NCBI RefSeq assembly: GCF_025837155.1 | Contig: NZ_CP107549.1 | Span: forward strand, 434,001 to 498,000 | DNA: 64,000 nt | From: Pseudomonas sp. Z8(2022) | Lineage (GTDB): Bacteria; Pseudomonadota; Gammaproteobacteria; Pseudomonadales; Pseudomonadaceae | Direction of reading: 5' to 3' | The notes under the pieces: generated by a model | Seen by the model: only the letters and a program-made list of their open reading frames with translations | Told to the model about the DNA's origin: nothing | Database searches by the model: none | Program-made: the position numbers and the translations under genes | Shown: positions 9,099 through 18,231 of the stretch, one piece after another | Position numbering within the stretch: position 1 is the stretch's first letter | Layout: each line of letters begins with the position of its first letter

Positions 9099-11075
9099 CT
9101 ACAGACCTTGCTGGCGTGCTGCCACCGGCAGGCTGACCACCTTGCCCTGGCGCTGAACAGGTGCCGGGCGGCGCAGCACGCGGAGCATGTCGCTGGCCTG
9201 GGCCAGTTGCTGCTCCAGCTCTTCCTGGTAGCGCGCCAGTTGCTGGCTGCGCTTGCGCGTCTGCTGGGTTTCCTGAGCCAGCGCCTTGAGGCGCAGCATG
9301 TGGCTTTCCAGCATCTGCTTGTGTTCCAGGGTGTGCTGCATCAATGGCATCAGCGCGTCGGCGGCCCACTGTTCGGCGTCCAGGCGCAGGCGCTGGTGCA
9401 GACCGATCACTTCCTGGGCCAGGGTGGCGAAGAAACGCCGGGTCAGGCTGCGTTGCTCGGTAAGCAGGGTTTTCACGTGCAGGCGGAACTGGTCGCCCTT
9501 GGCCTGCAGCTTCTGCAGCTCGCGCAGGTAGCGCTGGATCTTGAACTGCGGCGCGTCGACGCCACCCAGCGGATTGCCTTCGTTATGCCGGCGATAGATG
9601 GCGGCGACCATCTTGTTGGCCATCTCCGCTTCGTGCTCCAGGTTGTGGAGATCCTGCTCGACGGCGCGGAAGAACTGCAGGATGGCCTGGTTGATGCCGA
9701 GGGTGGTCCAGCTGCCGGTGAGGTTGCGGCGGACTTCGTTCAGGTGCTGTTCCAGGCGTTCGGCACGTGCGGCATGGCGCAGCAACTGACCCTGGCGCTG
9801 CAACAGGCGCTGATTGGTCTTCAGGCCGAGCAGGCGCTTGTGGTGCTGGTTGTGGTCTTCCTTGGTCTTGGCGGTCAGCTCGAACAGCAACTGGCCGTTG
9901 TCCTGTTCATGATTGCCGAGCAGGGCCAGTTGTTCGCTGACCTTTTCCAGGCGCAGGTTGAGTACATGCTGGCTGTTATTCACCAGCGCCAGAACCTGGC
10001 GCACCACATGATCTTCGATCAGGCGTTCCTTCTGCGTGACGATGCGCTCGCACAGCAGATTCTCCAGGTTGGCGAGCTGGCTGCGGGCCAGCAGTAGCTC
10101 GTCCTTGCGCACCTTGGCCAGCAGCGCCTGCTTGGCCGACAGAGGCAGCACGTCCTGCTTGGCGATGCCCAGTTGCTTGGCGGTGGCGCTCTGTATCTGG
10201 CTGATGGCGTTCTGCACGAAGGACTCGCCGGCCAGGTCGTCCCAGAGCACGTCGATCTTGTTCAGCACCGCGAACAGGCTGGTCTGGGTGTCTTCATCGA
10301 GCTGACGGATGTGCTGCTGCCAGATGCTCATGTCGCTGGCCGTCAAGCCGGTGTCGGCGGACAGCAGGAAGATGATCGCCTGGGCGTTGGGCAGCATCGA
10401 CAGGGTCAGCTCCGGCTCGCTGCCCAGGGCGTTGAGGCCGGGGGTGTCGAGGATGCGCAGGCCCTGGCGCAGCAGCGGATGATCGAAGTTGACCATGGCA
10501 TGGCGCCAGGCTGGTACCAGCACCTGGTCGCGCTTGCCAGTGCTTTCGAGCATGTCCGGGTGGAAGCCGAGCTGGATCGCCTGTTCCACCGGCATGGGCT
10601 TGGTCTTGGCCACCTGGCTGAAGGCAAGGGCCATGTTTGCCGGGTCGCTGGTATCCAGCGGGATGTTCACCCAGTGGCGAGGGATGCGCTTGAACTGCGC
10701 GATGCTGGCCGAGGCCGTGCGCGTCTCGATCGGCAGCAGGCGAATGTAGGGGCGTTCCGAGCGCGGGTCGAAGAACAGCTCGGTAGGACACATGGTGGTG
10801 CGCCCGGCATGCGAAGGCAGCATGCGCTGGCCGTACTCGGAGAAGAACAGGCTGTTGATCAGCTCGGTCTTGCCGCGTGAGAACTCGCCGACGAAGGCCA
10901 GGGTGATGTGGTCGGTGCGCAGGACCTTCAGCGCGCGTTCGAGCTTGGCCTGAACGGCATCGGAGTTGAGCCGGTTGTGCTCCAGCCAACTGCGATAGCG
11001 CGTGATCTCGCGCATCAGTTCGCGTTTCCAGGTGACGTAGGCATCTACCTGCTGGCTGAGACGTTCCATGCTCAT
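9099..11075 (-). CDS. Dynamin-like GTPase
   Basis: This is a large GTPase of 658 residues in the bacterial dynamin family. The P-loop is GEFSRGKT at about residue 64, G3 is DTPGLNALG and G4 is NKID. The C-terminal half is long alpha-helical and rich in Gln, Glu and Leu, as in dynamin stalks. Bacterial dynamins remodel or protect membranes; the role of this one is unknown. I start it at ATG 11075 (MSMERL), behind a GAGGAGAG box, rather than at 11153 as the frame allows. No obvious transmembrane helix is seen. It sits alone between yggU and metX on the same strand. Confidence 0.85.
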   Translation of the reverse strand: MSMERLSQQVDAYVTWKRELMREITRYRSWLEHNRLNSDAVQAKLERALKVLRTDHITLAFVGEFSRGKTELINSLFFSEYGQRMLPSHAGRTTMCPTELFFDPRSERPYIRLLPIETRTASASIAQFKRIPRHWVNIPLDTSDPANMALAFSQVAKTKPMPVEQAIQLGFHPDMLESTGKRDQVLVPAWRHAMVNFDHPLLRQGLRILDTPGLNALGSEPELTLSMLPNAQAIIFLLSADTGLTASDMSIWQQHIRQLDEDTQTSLFAVLNKIDVLWDDLAGESFVQNAISQIQSATAKQLGIAKQDVLPLSAKQALLAKVRKDELLLARSQLANLENLLCERIVTQKERLIEDHVVRQVLALVNNSQHVLNLRLEKVSEQLALLGNHEQDNGQLLFELTAKTKEDHNQHHKRLLGLKTNQRLLQRQGQLLRHAARAERLEQHLNEVRRNLTGSWTTLGINQAILQFFRAVEQDLHNLEHEAEMANKMVAAIYRRHNEGNPLGGVDAPQFKIQRYLRELQKLQAKGDQFRLHVKTLLTEQRSLTRRFFATLAQEVIGLHQRLRLDAEQWAADALMPLMQHTLEHKQMLESHMLRLKALAQETQQTRKRSQQLARYQEELEQQLAQASDMLRVLRRPAPVQRQGKVVSLPVAARQQGL

Positions 11076-11257
11076 CCTGGCTCTCCTCTCGGCAAGATCA
11101 TCCACTTGCTGGGGCTGCGTGACGGTTCGGTTGGGGTTGCCGCCACGAAGCACGGCGTATCACGAGAACACCCTGCATTATGCGAGCTGCAGGGTCGCCG
11201 TCAATTGGCCGCGGCTACAGTCCCGCCTTATGGTCGGCCAGGGCTGCCGAGTGGTCG

Positions 11258-11548
11258 TCAGGTGCGCTGCAGGCCGGGGATCGGCGGCAGCGTCTGTGGG
11301 GCGCGGATGCGCAGGCGCTTCTGCCGGTTGAGCTCGCCGCTTTCCAGGCTTACCTGGCTCTTGGCGACGCCGAACGCCTTGGCCAGGAAGGCCTGTAGGT
11401 GCGCGTTGGCCTTGCCGTCGACCGGCGGAGCGGTGAGGCGGATCTTCAGTCGCTCGCCATGCAGCCCGGCGAACTCGTCCTTGCTCGCCTTGGGCTGCAG
11501 ATGACAGTCGAGGATCAGGTCCTCACCGTCCCAGCGGTAGAAGCTCAT
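11258..11548 (-). CDS. yggU: YggU family protein (DUF167)
   Basis: The protein has 96 residues with the DUF167 signature: QPKASKDEFAGLHGERLKIRLTAPP is the core, followed by VDGKANAHLQ and the KSQV strand. The function is unknown; the fold is a small alpha/beta domain. The ATG at 11548 comes two bases after the yggT stop, so the two are coupled. This order (yggS, proC, yggT, yggU) is classic in gamma-proteobacteria. (Key positions of the core are about residues 18-42.). Confidence 0.9.
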   Translation of the reverse strand: MSFYRWDGEDLILDCHLQPKASKDEFAGLHGERLKIRLTAPPVDGKANAHLQAFLAKAFGVAKSQVSLESGELNRQKRLRIRAPQTLPPIPGLQRT

Positions 11549-11550
11549 GC

Positions 11551-12144
11551 TCAGAGGAAGGGGCTGAGCATCGGTGGCAGGCCGGTGGAGGCGGCCAGGG
11601 CGCCGATCACGAAGCGGTCGATCAGGTTGATGGTGATGAAGGCGAAGATCGGCGAGATATCCAGGCCGCCGAGGTTCGGCAGCAGCTTGCGAAATGGTGC
11701 CAGCAGCGGTTCGCAGATCTGGTTGACCAGTTGCGCGCCGGGGTTGTAGCTGCCCGGGGCGACCCAGGAGAGGATCACGCTGATGATCAGGGCGAAGAAA
11801 AATACCTTGAGGAACAGCGAGGTCACGCCGATTACCGACCATACCAGCAACTGCGGGATGAAACCGGCGACGTTGTAGCCAACCAGCGTCAGGGTCACGA
11901 TCATCAGCAGCAGCTGTACCAGCAGGGCCAGGATCAGCGACGCCAGGTCCAGCCCGGCGAAGCCCGGGATGATGCGGCGCAGCGGTGTCAGCAGCGGCTG
12001 CGTGGCCTTGACGATGAACTGGCTCAGCGGGTTGTAGAAGTCGGCACGTACCAGTTGCAGGATGAAGCGCAGCAGCACGATCAGCAGGTACAGGCTGCCG
12101 AGGGTCTGGATGATGTAGATGAGGGCTTCGATGAGTCCGGACAT
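11551..12144 (-). CDS. yggT: YggT family membrane protein
   Basis: This 197-residue inner-membrane protein carries two YggT repeats. Each has a hydrophobic helix, a loop with YNP (FYNPLSQ at about 37, SYNPGAQ at about 132) and a second helix, as expected for the family. The start at 12144 follows a gap of ten bases from proC. YggT-type proteins have been linked to osmotic stress and, as CCB3/YlmG relatives, to membrane complex assembly; the exact role here is unknown. Confidence 0.92.
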   Translation of the reverse strand: MSGLIEALIYIIQTLGSLYLLIVLLRFILQLVRADFYNPLSQFIVKATQPLLTPLRRIIPGFAGLDLASLILALLVQLLLMIVTLTLVGYNVAGFIPQLLVWSVIGVTSLFLKVFFFALIISVILSWVAPGSYNPGAQLVNQICEPLLAPFRKLLPNLGGLDISPIFAFITINLIDRFVIGALAASTGLPPMLSPFL

Positions 12145-12154
12145 GTGTGCTTCC

Positions 12155-12973
12155 TTATTGACCCAGTTGTTCGGCCAGTTCGGCCGAGCGATTGGCAGCG
12201 GCATCGAGTGCCTGTTGTACCAGCGCTTCGAAGCCGCCGGCCTGGAAGGTTTTTATCGCTGCTTCGGTGGTGCCGTTCGGTGAGGTCACACGGCGCCGCA
12301 GTTCGGCGGCGTCGACATCACTCTCGCTGGCCATGCGTGCCGCTCCGAGGGCGGTCTGGATGCTCAGCTGGGCTGCGGTTGCACGTGGCAGACCGAGCTG
12401 CTCGCCAGCCGCGGTCATGGCCTCGATCAGCAGGAAGAAGTAGGCCGGACCGCTGCCGGACACGGCGGTGACGGCATCGAGCTGGGCTTCTTCTTCCAGC
12501 CACAGGGCCAGGCCCACGGCACTCAGTACCTGCTCGGCCTGGGCTTTCTGCGCGGCACTGACGCGCGGGTTGGCGAACAGCCCGGAAACACCCTGGCGCA
12601 ACAGCGCCGGCGTGTTGGGCATGCAGCGCACGATGGCGCGCTCGCCCAGCCACTTCTCCAGGCTGGCGCAGCTGATGCCGGCGGCGATGGAAACGATCAC
12701 CTGACCGGCGGTGAGATGCGGCGCCAGATCCAGGCAAACCGCCTTCATCACCTGCGGCTTGACGGCCAGCACGATCAGATCGGCCCCTTCGATGGCCTCG
12801 ACGTTATCGCTGAACAGGGCGATGCCATGCTGCTGGTTCAGTCGCCCACGTTGCTCGGCACCCGGCTCGCTGGCGCGAATGGCGTCGGCGGGTACGCCTT
12901 GGGCTCGCAGGCCCCCGATCAGGCTGGCTGCCATGTTGCCGGCGCCGACGAAGGCGATGGTCGGGTTGCTCAT
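12155..12973 (-). CDS. proC: Pyrroline-5-carboxylate reductase ProC
   Basis: ProC makes L-proline from 1-pyrroline-5-carboxylate with NAD(P)H. The 272-residue protein begins IAFVGAGNMA, the dinucleotide-binding motif, and carries the C-terminal signature ending in SPNGTTEAA that lines the substrate site. I start at ATG 12973 (MSNPT), preceded by GAAGGAA; an upstream ATG at 12988 would lack a good ribosome-binding site. It lies 15 bases after the yggS stop. Confidence 0.96.
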   Translation of the reverse strand: MSNPTIAFVGAGNMAASLIGGLRAQGVPADAIRASEPGAEQRGRLNQQHGIALFSDNVEAIEGADLIVLAVKPQVMKAVCLDLAPHLTAGQVIVSIAAGISCASLEKWLGERAIVRCMPNTPALLRQGVSGLFANPRVSAAQKAQAEQVLSAVGLALWLEEEAQLDAVTAVSGSGPAYFFLLIEAMTAAGEQLGLPRATAAQLSIQTALGAARMASESDVDAAELRRRVTSPNGTTEAAIKTFQAGGFEALVQQALDAAANRSAELAEQLGQ

Positions 12974-12988
12974 TGGAAGTTCCTTCAT

Positions 12989-13681
12989 TCAGTGAGTGGG
13001 CTGGCCGTAATCACGGGCGCCGAACAGCGCAGTGCCGATGCGCACCCAGGTGGCACCTTCGGCAATGGCGGCTTCCAGATCATGACTCATGCCCATGGAC
13101 AGGGTATCGAGATTCAGCGTCAGCTCATCGCGCAGTTGGCGCAGACGGGCGAAAGCGGCATGTTGCGCGGCGATATCGTCGGTGGGTTCGGGAATGGCCA
13201 TCAGCCCGCGCAGGCGGAGGTTGGGCAGGGCGACGACGGCCTGGGCCAGCTCCGGCAATTCTTCGGGACAGCAGCCGGATTTGCTGTCCTCGCCGCTGAC
13301 GTTGACCTGCAGGCAGATGTTCAGCGGCGGCAGATCCGCAGGGCGCTGATCGGACAGGCGTTGGGCGATTTTCAGGCGGTCCACGGAATGCACCCAGTCG
13401 AAATGCTCGGCGATGGGCCGGGTCTTGTTCGACTGAATGGGGCCGATGAAGTGCCAGATCAAGGGCAGGTCGGTCAGTTGGGCCTGCTTTTCCAGCGCTT
13501 CCTGCAGGTAGTTCTCGCCGAAATCGCGCAGGCCGGCGGCGTGCGCGTCCCGGATGGCTCCGGCCGGCTTGGTCTTGCTCACCGCCAGCAGGCCGATGTC
13601 GGCCAAATTGCGCTGTGAGGCTTGCGCCGCCTCACGGATACGCGCTCCGACCTTTGCAATATTCTCTGCTATCGTGGACAT
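12989..13681 (-). CDS. yggS: PLP homeostasis protein YggS (PipY/ProSC family)
   Basis: This single-domain PLP-binding protein of 230 residues buffers pyridoxal phosphate and affects amino-acid and vitamin B6 balance; it has no known catalytic reaction. The PLP lysine is in AVSKTKPA near residue 36, followed by FGENYLQEA, WHFIGPIQSNK and the C-terminal SMGMSHD and RIGTALFG phosphate-binding motifs. It is the first gene of the minus-strand cluster and diverges from pilT with only 75 bases between them. Confidence 0.95.
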   Translation of the reverse strand: MSTIAENIAKVGARIREAAQASQRNLADIGLLAVSKTKPAGAIRDAHAAGLRDFGENYLQEALEKQAQLTDLPLIWHFIGPIQSNKTRPIAEHFDWVHSVDRLKIAQRLSDQRPADLPPLNICLQVNVSGEDSKSGCCPEELPELAQAVVALPNLRLRGLMAIPEPTDDIAAQHAAFARLRQLRDELTLNLDTLSMGMSHDLEAAIAEGATWVRIGTALFGARDYGQPTH

Positions 13682-13756
13682 TACCTGCGCTCTATAAAGC
13701 CCGACCCCTAGAGGGTTTGCGGCATTCTACCTGCTTGCTTGTAATTGGGGAGTCCC

Positions 13757-14791
13757 ATGGATATCACTGAGCTGCTCGCCTTCAGCGCCAAGCAAGGCGC
13801 GTCGGATTTGCACCTCTCGGCGGGGCTACCGCCGATGATCCGCGTCGATGGCGATGTGCGTCGCATCAACCTGCCACCGCTGGATCACAAGCAGGTACAC
13901 GCGCTGATTTACGACATCATGAATGACAAGCAGCGCAAGGATTACGAGGAGTTCCTCGAAACCGACTTCTCCTTCGAAGTTCCGGGCGTGGCGCGCTTCC
14001 GGGTCAACGCATTCAACCAGAACCGTGGCGCCGGTGCGGTATTCCGTACCATTCCGTCCAAGGTGCTGACCATGGAAGACCTGGGCATGGGCGAGGTGTT
14101 CCGCAAGATCACCGACGTGCCGCGCGGCCTGGTGCTGGTTACCGGTCCTACCGGTTCGGGTAAGTCGACCACCCTGGCGGCGATGCTCGACTACCTCAAC
14201 AGCAACAAGTACCACCACATCCTCACCATTGAAGACCCGATCGAATTCGTGCACGAGTCGAAGAAGTGTCTGGTCAACCAGCGTGAGGTGCACCGCGACA
14301 CCCACGGCTTCTCCGAAGCCCTGCGCTCGGCCCTGCGTGAAGACCCGGACATCATCCTGGTGGGTGAGATGCGTGACCTGGAGACCATCCGCCTGGCGCT
14401 GACCGCCGCGGAAACCGGTCACCTGGTATTCGGCACCCTGCACACCACCTCCGCCGCCAAGACCATCGACCGGGTGGTCGACGTGTTCCCGGCCGAGGAG
14501 AAGTCCATGGTGCGTTCGATGCTGTCGGAATCCTTGCAGGCGGTAATCTCGCAGACCCTGCTGAAGAAGATCGGCGGCGGTCGTGTTGCCGCTCACGAGA
14601 TCATGATCGGTACACCTGCGATTCGTAACCTGATCCGCGAGGACAAGGTCGCGCAGATGTATTCGGCGATCCAGACCGGTGGTGCGCTGGGCATGCAGAC
14701 TCTGGATGCCTGCCTCAAGACCCTGGTATCCAAGGGACTGGTCAGCCGCGACAGCGCGCGCGAGAAGGCCAAGAGCCCGGAAAACTTCTAA
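13757..14791 (+). CDS. pilT: Type IV pilus retraction ATPase PilT
   Basis: PilT is the hexameric ATPase at the pilus base that drives pilus retraction and twitching motility. The 344-residue protein has Walker A GPTGSGKST at 130-138, Walker B DIILVGEMRD around 198-207, the His box GTLHTTSA around 226-233, and the PilT-specific AIRNLIRED at 287-295 needed for retraction. The start is ATG 13757; an in-frame TTG at 13745 lacks support. pilU follows 87 bases later. Confidence 0.97.
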   Translation: MDITELLAFSAKQGASDLHLSAGLPPMIRVDGDVRRINLPPLDHKQVHALIYDIMNDKQRKDYEEFLETDFSFEVPGVARFRVNAFNQNRGAGAVFRTIPSKVLTMEDLGMGEVFRKITDVPRGLVLVTGPTGSGKSTTLAAMLDYLNSNKYHHILTIEDPIEFVHESKKCLVNQREVHRDTHGFSEALRSALREDPDIILVGEMRDLETIRLALTAAETGHLVFGTLHTTSAAKTIDRVVDVFPAEEKSMVRSMLSESLQAVISQTLLKKIGGGRVAAHEIMIGTPAIRNLIREDKVAQMYSAIQTGGALGMQTLDACLKTLVSKGLVSRDSAREKAKSPENF

Positions 14792-14878
14792 CAGCCGCAG
14801 CGACTGCGCCGCACGCCGCCAGTCGCCAGGCCCGCTCCGGGCCTTTATCGGGCGTGCAGATGATTGGCGAGACCGACA

Positions 14879-16024
14879 ATGGAATTCGAAAAACTACTGC
14901 GCCTGATGGTCGAAAAAGGCGGCTCCGATCTGTTCATCACCGCTGGCGTACCGCCATCGATGAAGGTCAACGGCAAGATCATGCCCGTGACCAAGAACGC
15001 CATGTCGCCGGAGATGACCCGCGAAACCGTGCTGGGTGTGATGAACGAGGCGCAGCGCCGCGAGTTTGCCGAAAAGCACGAATGCAACTTCGCCATCAGC
15101 GCCCGCGGCGTCGGCCGTTTCCGTGTCAGCGCCTTCTATCAGCGCAACCTGGTGGGCATGGTACTGCGTCGCATCGAGACCAACATTCCCACCATCGATG
15201 ATCTGAAACTGCCGGAAATTCTCAAGAAGTTGGCGTTGACCAAACGGGGTCTGGTGCTGTTCGTCGGTGCCACCGGTACCGGTAAATCGACCTCGCTGGC
15301 GGCGATGATCGGCTACCGCAACAAGCACAGCAGCGGTCATATCATCTCCATCGAAGACCCCATCGAATACATCCACCAGCACCAGAACTGCATCGTCACC
15401 CAGCGGGAAGTGGGCATCGACACCGAGTCGTTCGAGGTGGCGCTGAAGAACACCCTGCGTCAGGCGCCGGACGTAATCCTCATCGGTGAGGTGCGTACCC
15501 GCGAGACCATGGACCACGCCGTGGCCTTCGCCGAAACCGGCCACCTGTGCCTGGCCACCCTGCACGCCAACAACGCCAACCAAGCGCTGGACCGCATCAT
15601 CAACTTCTTTCCGGCCGACCGGCAGAATCAGGTGTGGATGGACCTGTCGCTCAACCTCAAGGCCATCGTCGCCCAGCAACTGGTACCGACCCCGGATGGC
15701 AAGGGGCGCCGCGCGGTGATCGAGGTGCTGATCAACACCCCGTTGGCCGCCGACCTGATCCGCAAGGGCGAGGTGCACGAGCTCAAGGGCCTGATGAAAC
15801 GCTCCACCGAGCAGGGCATGCAGACCTTCGACCAGGCTCTGTACAACCTCTACACCCAGGGCGAGATCACCTACGAAGACGCGCTGCTCTACGCCGACTC
15901 GGCCAACGACCTGCGCCTGATGATCAAGCTCGGTTCGGAAACCGATGGCGATCACCTCACCAGCATGGCCCAGGGCCTGTCGCTGGAAGTCAGCGAGGAA
16001 GATCCGGGGCGTCGTTTCCGCTGA
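14879..16024 (+). CDS. pilU: Type IV pilus PilT-like ATPase PilU
   Basis: PilU is a PilT paralogue that works with PilT in retraction against load. The protein has 381 residues from ATG 14879 (MEFEKLL). It shows Walker A GATGTGKST, Walker B DVILIGEVRT and His-box ATLHANNA. It differs from PilT by lacking AIRNLIRED (LAADLIRKG instead) and by a longer C-terminal tail, both features of PilU. The frame opens earlier at TTG 14864, but the ATG fits the family N-terminus. Confidence 0.96.
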   Translation: MEFEKLLRLMVEKGGSDLFITAGVPPSMKVNGKIMPVTKNAMSPEMTRETVLGVMNEAQRREFAEKHECNFAISARGVGRFRVSAFYQRNLVGMVLRRIETNIPTIDDLKLPEILKKLALTKRGLVLFVGATGTGKSTSLAAMIGYRNKHSSGHIISIEDPIEYIHQHQNCIVTQREVGIDTESFEVALKNTLRQAPDVILIGEVRTRETMDHAVAFAETGHLCLATLHANNANQALDRIINFFPADRQNQVWMDLSLNLKAIVAQQLVPTPDGKGRRAVIEVLINTPLAADLIRKGEVHELKGLMKRSTEQGMQTFDQALYNLYTQGEITYEDALLYADSANDLRLMIKLGSETDGDHLTSMAQGLSLEVSEEDPGRRFR

Positions 16025-16056
16025 TGCCTGAAGGGGACGCGATGCGTCCCCTTGGT

Positions 16057-16872
16057 TTATCCGCCAATGCGTTTGCCCTTTCTGCCGGCCAGCACCCGTG
16101 CCTGGCCATCACGCTGCGCGCCGGCGCGCGCTTCGCTCATCAATTGTGGAATCAACGGTCCTTCCGGCAGGTTCTTCCAGAACCTCGGCGGCAGGTGCTG
16201 CTGCATTACCGTGCGGTTCAGCCGCGCCGGGTTGAAGGTGCTACCGTAATAGGCACGCCACAGCGCCTGGCCAGCATCGTCGGGGTGCTGTGCCCAACGC
16301 TGCCATTGCGGCGGGCAACAGCGTTCATGCCGCAGGTGCTGGCCGTCCCAGAACACGCCATCGCGCGGCGTTGCGATCAGCCAGCTGTGCCTGCCCAGGC
16401 GTTCGGCGAAATGACCGCTGGCAGAAGCGAGGATGTCGTGCGCCGGCTCGAACCAGGCGACGAAGTCCGGCGCGCCGGCATCCTTGCATGGTTGAAAGCG
16501 CACGAAAGCATGCAGGTGGTGCGCCTCGCGTCGCACCGCCTTGAGCCGGCGCTGCAGCTCGCTGCCGTCGGCATCGCCAGCCAAGACGGCGCTGCGCTCG
16601 CCCTGCACGAAGCGCCAGAGCACGCGGTAGAGCAGGCTCCAGCGCTCCTCGCCGCGGTATTGCGCGGCGCTTTCCAGCAGCTCGAGCAGTTCGGGCGAAA
16701 CACGCAGTCGACCGCTGGGTTCAGGCGCGGGTTCGGCGGGTTCATCGAACAGGCCGGGTGCGGCCTCTTCGTCCAGCCACTGCAACTGATGGGGCGCAAG
16801 CCCCTGCAGCAAGGCGCGGCGTGCGGCCTGGCGCCAGGTGGCGAAGGTGCCGTCGAAACGCAGGCTGTGCAT
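16057..16872 (-). CDS. DUF4130 protein, putative DNA repair (TIGR03915 family)
   Basis: This 271-residue protein belongs to the DUF4130/TIGR03915 family, inferred to act in DNA repair because in other bacteria the same domain is fused to a UdgX-type uracil-DNA glycosylase. The recognisable core is EAHHLHAFVRFQP near the middle, with FEPAHDILASASGHFAERL after it. The start ATG 16872 shares its A with the TGA stop of the radical-SAM gene (TGATG), so translation is coupled and the two act together. A three-codon longer start (GTG 16878) is possible. No enzymatic activity has been shown for the stand-alone form, to my knowledge. Confidence 0.85.
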   Translation of the reverse strand: MHSLRFDGTFATWRQAARRALLQGLAPHQLQWLDEEAAPGLFDEPAEPAPEPSGRLRVSPELLELLESAAQYRGEERWSLLYRVLWRFVQGERSAVLAGDADGSELQRRLKAVRREAHHLHAFVRFQPCKDAGAPDFVAWFEPAHDILASASGHFAERLGRHSWLIATPRDGVFWDGQHLRHERCCPPQWQRWAQHPDDAGQALWRAYYGSTFNPARLNRTVMQQHLPPRFWKNLPEGPLIPQLMSEARAGAQRDGQARVLAGRKGKRIGG

Positions 16873-18083
16873 CACCACAGCGCCATCTGTGCCGGTGTAT
16901 CGCGCAGCTGCTGGCGCAGCACCACGGACTCGTATTCGGCCCGCGGCGGCCGGTAGTCCTGGGTGACGATGAACGGCTTGGCCTTCTCCAGCACGCAGCG
17001 CAGGCGCGTCAGATCCTCGAAACGGATGCGCCGTTCACGCCTTAGTGCGCCCAGGCGCCGTGCGCTGAGCACGCCGATGCCGGGCACGCGGGCGATCAGC
17101 GACTCGTCGGCGCGGTTGAGGTCGACTGGAAACTGCCCGCGGTTGGCCAGCGCCCAGGCCAGCTTGGGGTCGATATCCAGGGCCAGGTTGCCGGGGCCGG
17201 CGAGCAGTTCGCCGGCGCTGAAGCCGTAGCCGCGCATGAGGAAGTCGGCCTGGTACAGGCGGTGTTCGCGCAGCAGGGGCGGCGCCTCGAACGGCACGCT
17301 CTTCGGGCTTTGCGGGATGGGGCTGAAGGCCGAGTAGTAGACGCGGCGCAGGCGGTAGTCCTGATACAGGCTCTGGGCGTTATGCAGGATGGTGCTGTCG
17401 TCGGTGGCGTCGGCGCCGATGATCATCTGCGTACTCTGGCCGGCCGGGGCAAAGCGCGGCGCGCGGCGCTCCTCCTTGGCCTCGCGCTCGCCGAGGTGGA
17501 TGCTGTGCATCGCCTGGTGGATGCTGCCGACATTCTTTTCCGGAGCCAGGCGTACCAGGCTGGTCTCGGTGGGCAGTTCGATGTTGACGCTGAGGCGGTC
17601 GGCGTACAGACCGGCTTCGGCGATCAGCTCCGGGGCGGCATCGGGGATGGTCTTCAGATGGATGTAGCCGCGAAACTGATGCTCCTCGCGCAGCAGCCTG
17701 GCGACGCGGATCAGCTGTTCCATGGTGTAGTCGGCCGAGCGGATGATGCCGGAGCTGAGGAACAGCCCGCTGATGCAGTTGCGCTTGTAGAAATCCAGGG
17801 TCAGCGTCACCACTTCCTCGGGGGTAAAGCGCGCACGCGGCACGTCGCTGGAACGGCGGTTGATGCAATACTGGCAGTCGTACAGGCAGAAGTTGGTCAG
17901 CAGAACCTTCAGCAGGGCTACGCAGCGCCCGTCCGGCGTGTAGCTGTGGCATATGCCCATGCCGTTGGTCGAGCCGATGCCATCCTTGCCCCTCGAGCTG
18001 CGCTTCGGCGCGCCGCTGCTGGCGCAGGAGGCGTCGTACTTGGCGGCGTCGGCGAGAATGGTGAGTTTGTCGATCAGTTGCAT
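16872..18083 (-). CDS. Putative DNA modification/repair radical SAM protein (TIGR03916 family)
   Basis: This radical-SAM protein has 403 residues. The 4Fe-4S cluster motif is CLYDCQYC with Cys66, Cys70 and Cys73. The C-terminus has a helix-hairpin-helix DNA-binding motif, IARVPGIGVLSARRLGAL, at about 325-345. An N-terminal motif with Cys20, Cys45 and Cys54 is also family-specific. It almost always neighbours the DUF4130 gene, as here. A LexA box begins 17 bases before its ATG (18083), so the pair is probably part of the SOS response. The substrate is unknown; a role in repairing or altering a DNA base is inferred from the fold, the HhH motif and the regulation. Confidence 0.88.
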   Translation of the reverse strand: MQLIDKLTILADAAKYDASCASSGAPKRSSRGKDGIGSTNGMGICHSYTPDGRCVALLKVLLTNFCLYDCQYCINRRSSDVPRARFTPEEVVTLTLDFYKRNCISGLFLSSGIIRSADYTMEQLIRVARLLREEHQFRGYIHLKTIPDAAPELIAEAGLYADRLSVNIELPTETSLVRLAPEKNVGSIHQAMHSIHLGEREAKEERRAPRFAPAGQSTQMIIGADATDDSTILHNAQSLYQDYRLRRVYYSAFSPIPQSPKSVPFEAPPLLREHRLYQADFLMRGYGFSAGELLAGPGNLALDIDPKLAWALANRGQFPVDLNRADESLIARVPGIGVLSARRLGALRRERRIRFEDLTRLRCVLEKAKPFIVTQDYRPPRAEYESVVLRQQLRDTPAQMALW

Positions 18084-18100
18084 GGCACGCGATATCGATA

Positions 18101-18116
18101 CTGTATTTATATACAG
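18101..18116 (-). promoter_or_regulatory. LexA (SOS) box
   Basis: The sequence ctgtatttatatacag has CTG and CAG exactly ten bases apart with an AT-rich centre, matching the gamma-proteobacterial LexA consensus CTGT-N8-ACAG. It lies 17 bases upstream of the radical-SAM gene start and would cover its promoter. The plus-strand TM2 gene starts 115 bases away on the other side and is less likely to be controlled. Confidence 0.85.
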
Positions 18117-18231
18117 TGTATGGGCACGGTGCAGCTATCAAGGCATTTGTTGTGTTGCACCCTTTCGGCGCTCATGAAACCTTATCCAGGCACGCAGCGT
18201 CTGAAGCTGCATCTCGCACAAGGAGTTCGTC

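Noticed and set aside
7947..10097. Plus-strand open frame of 716 codons
   Set aside because: Antisense to metX and the dynamin-like gene; no domain and no plausible start signal.
13717..13745. Sigma-70-like promoter TTGCGG-N17-TGTAAT before pilT
   Set aside because: It would start transcription only a few bases before the ATG, leaving no ribosome-binding site.
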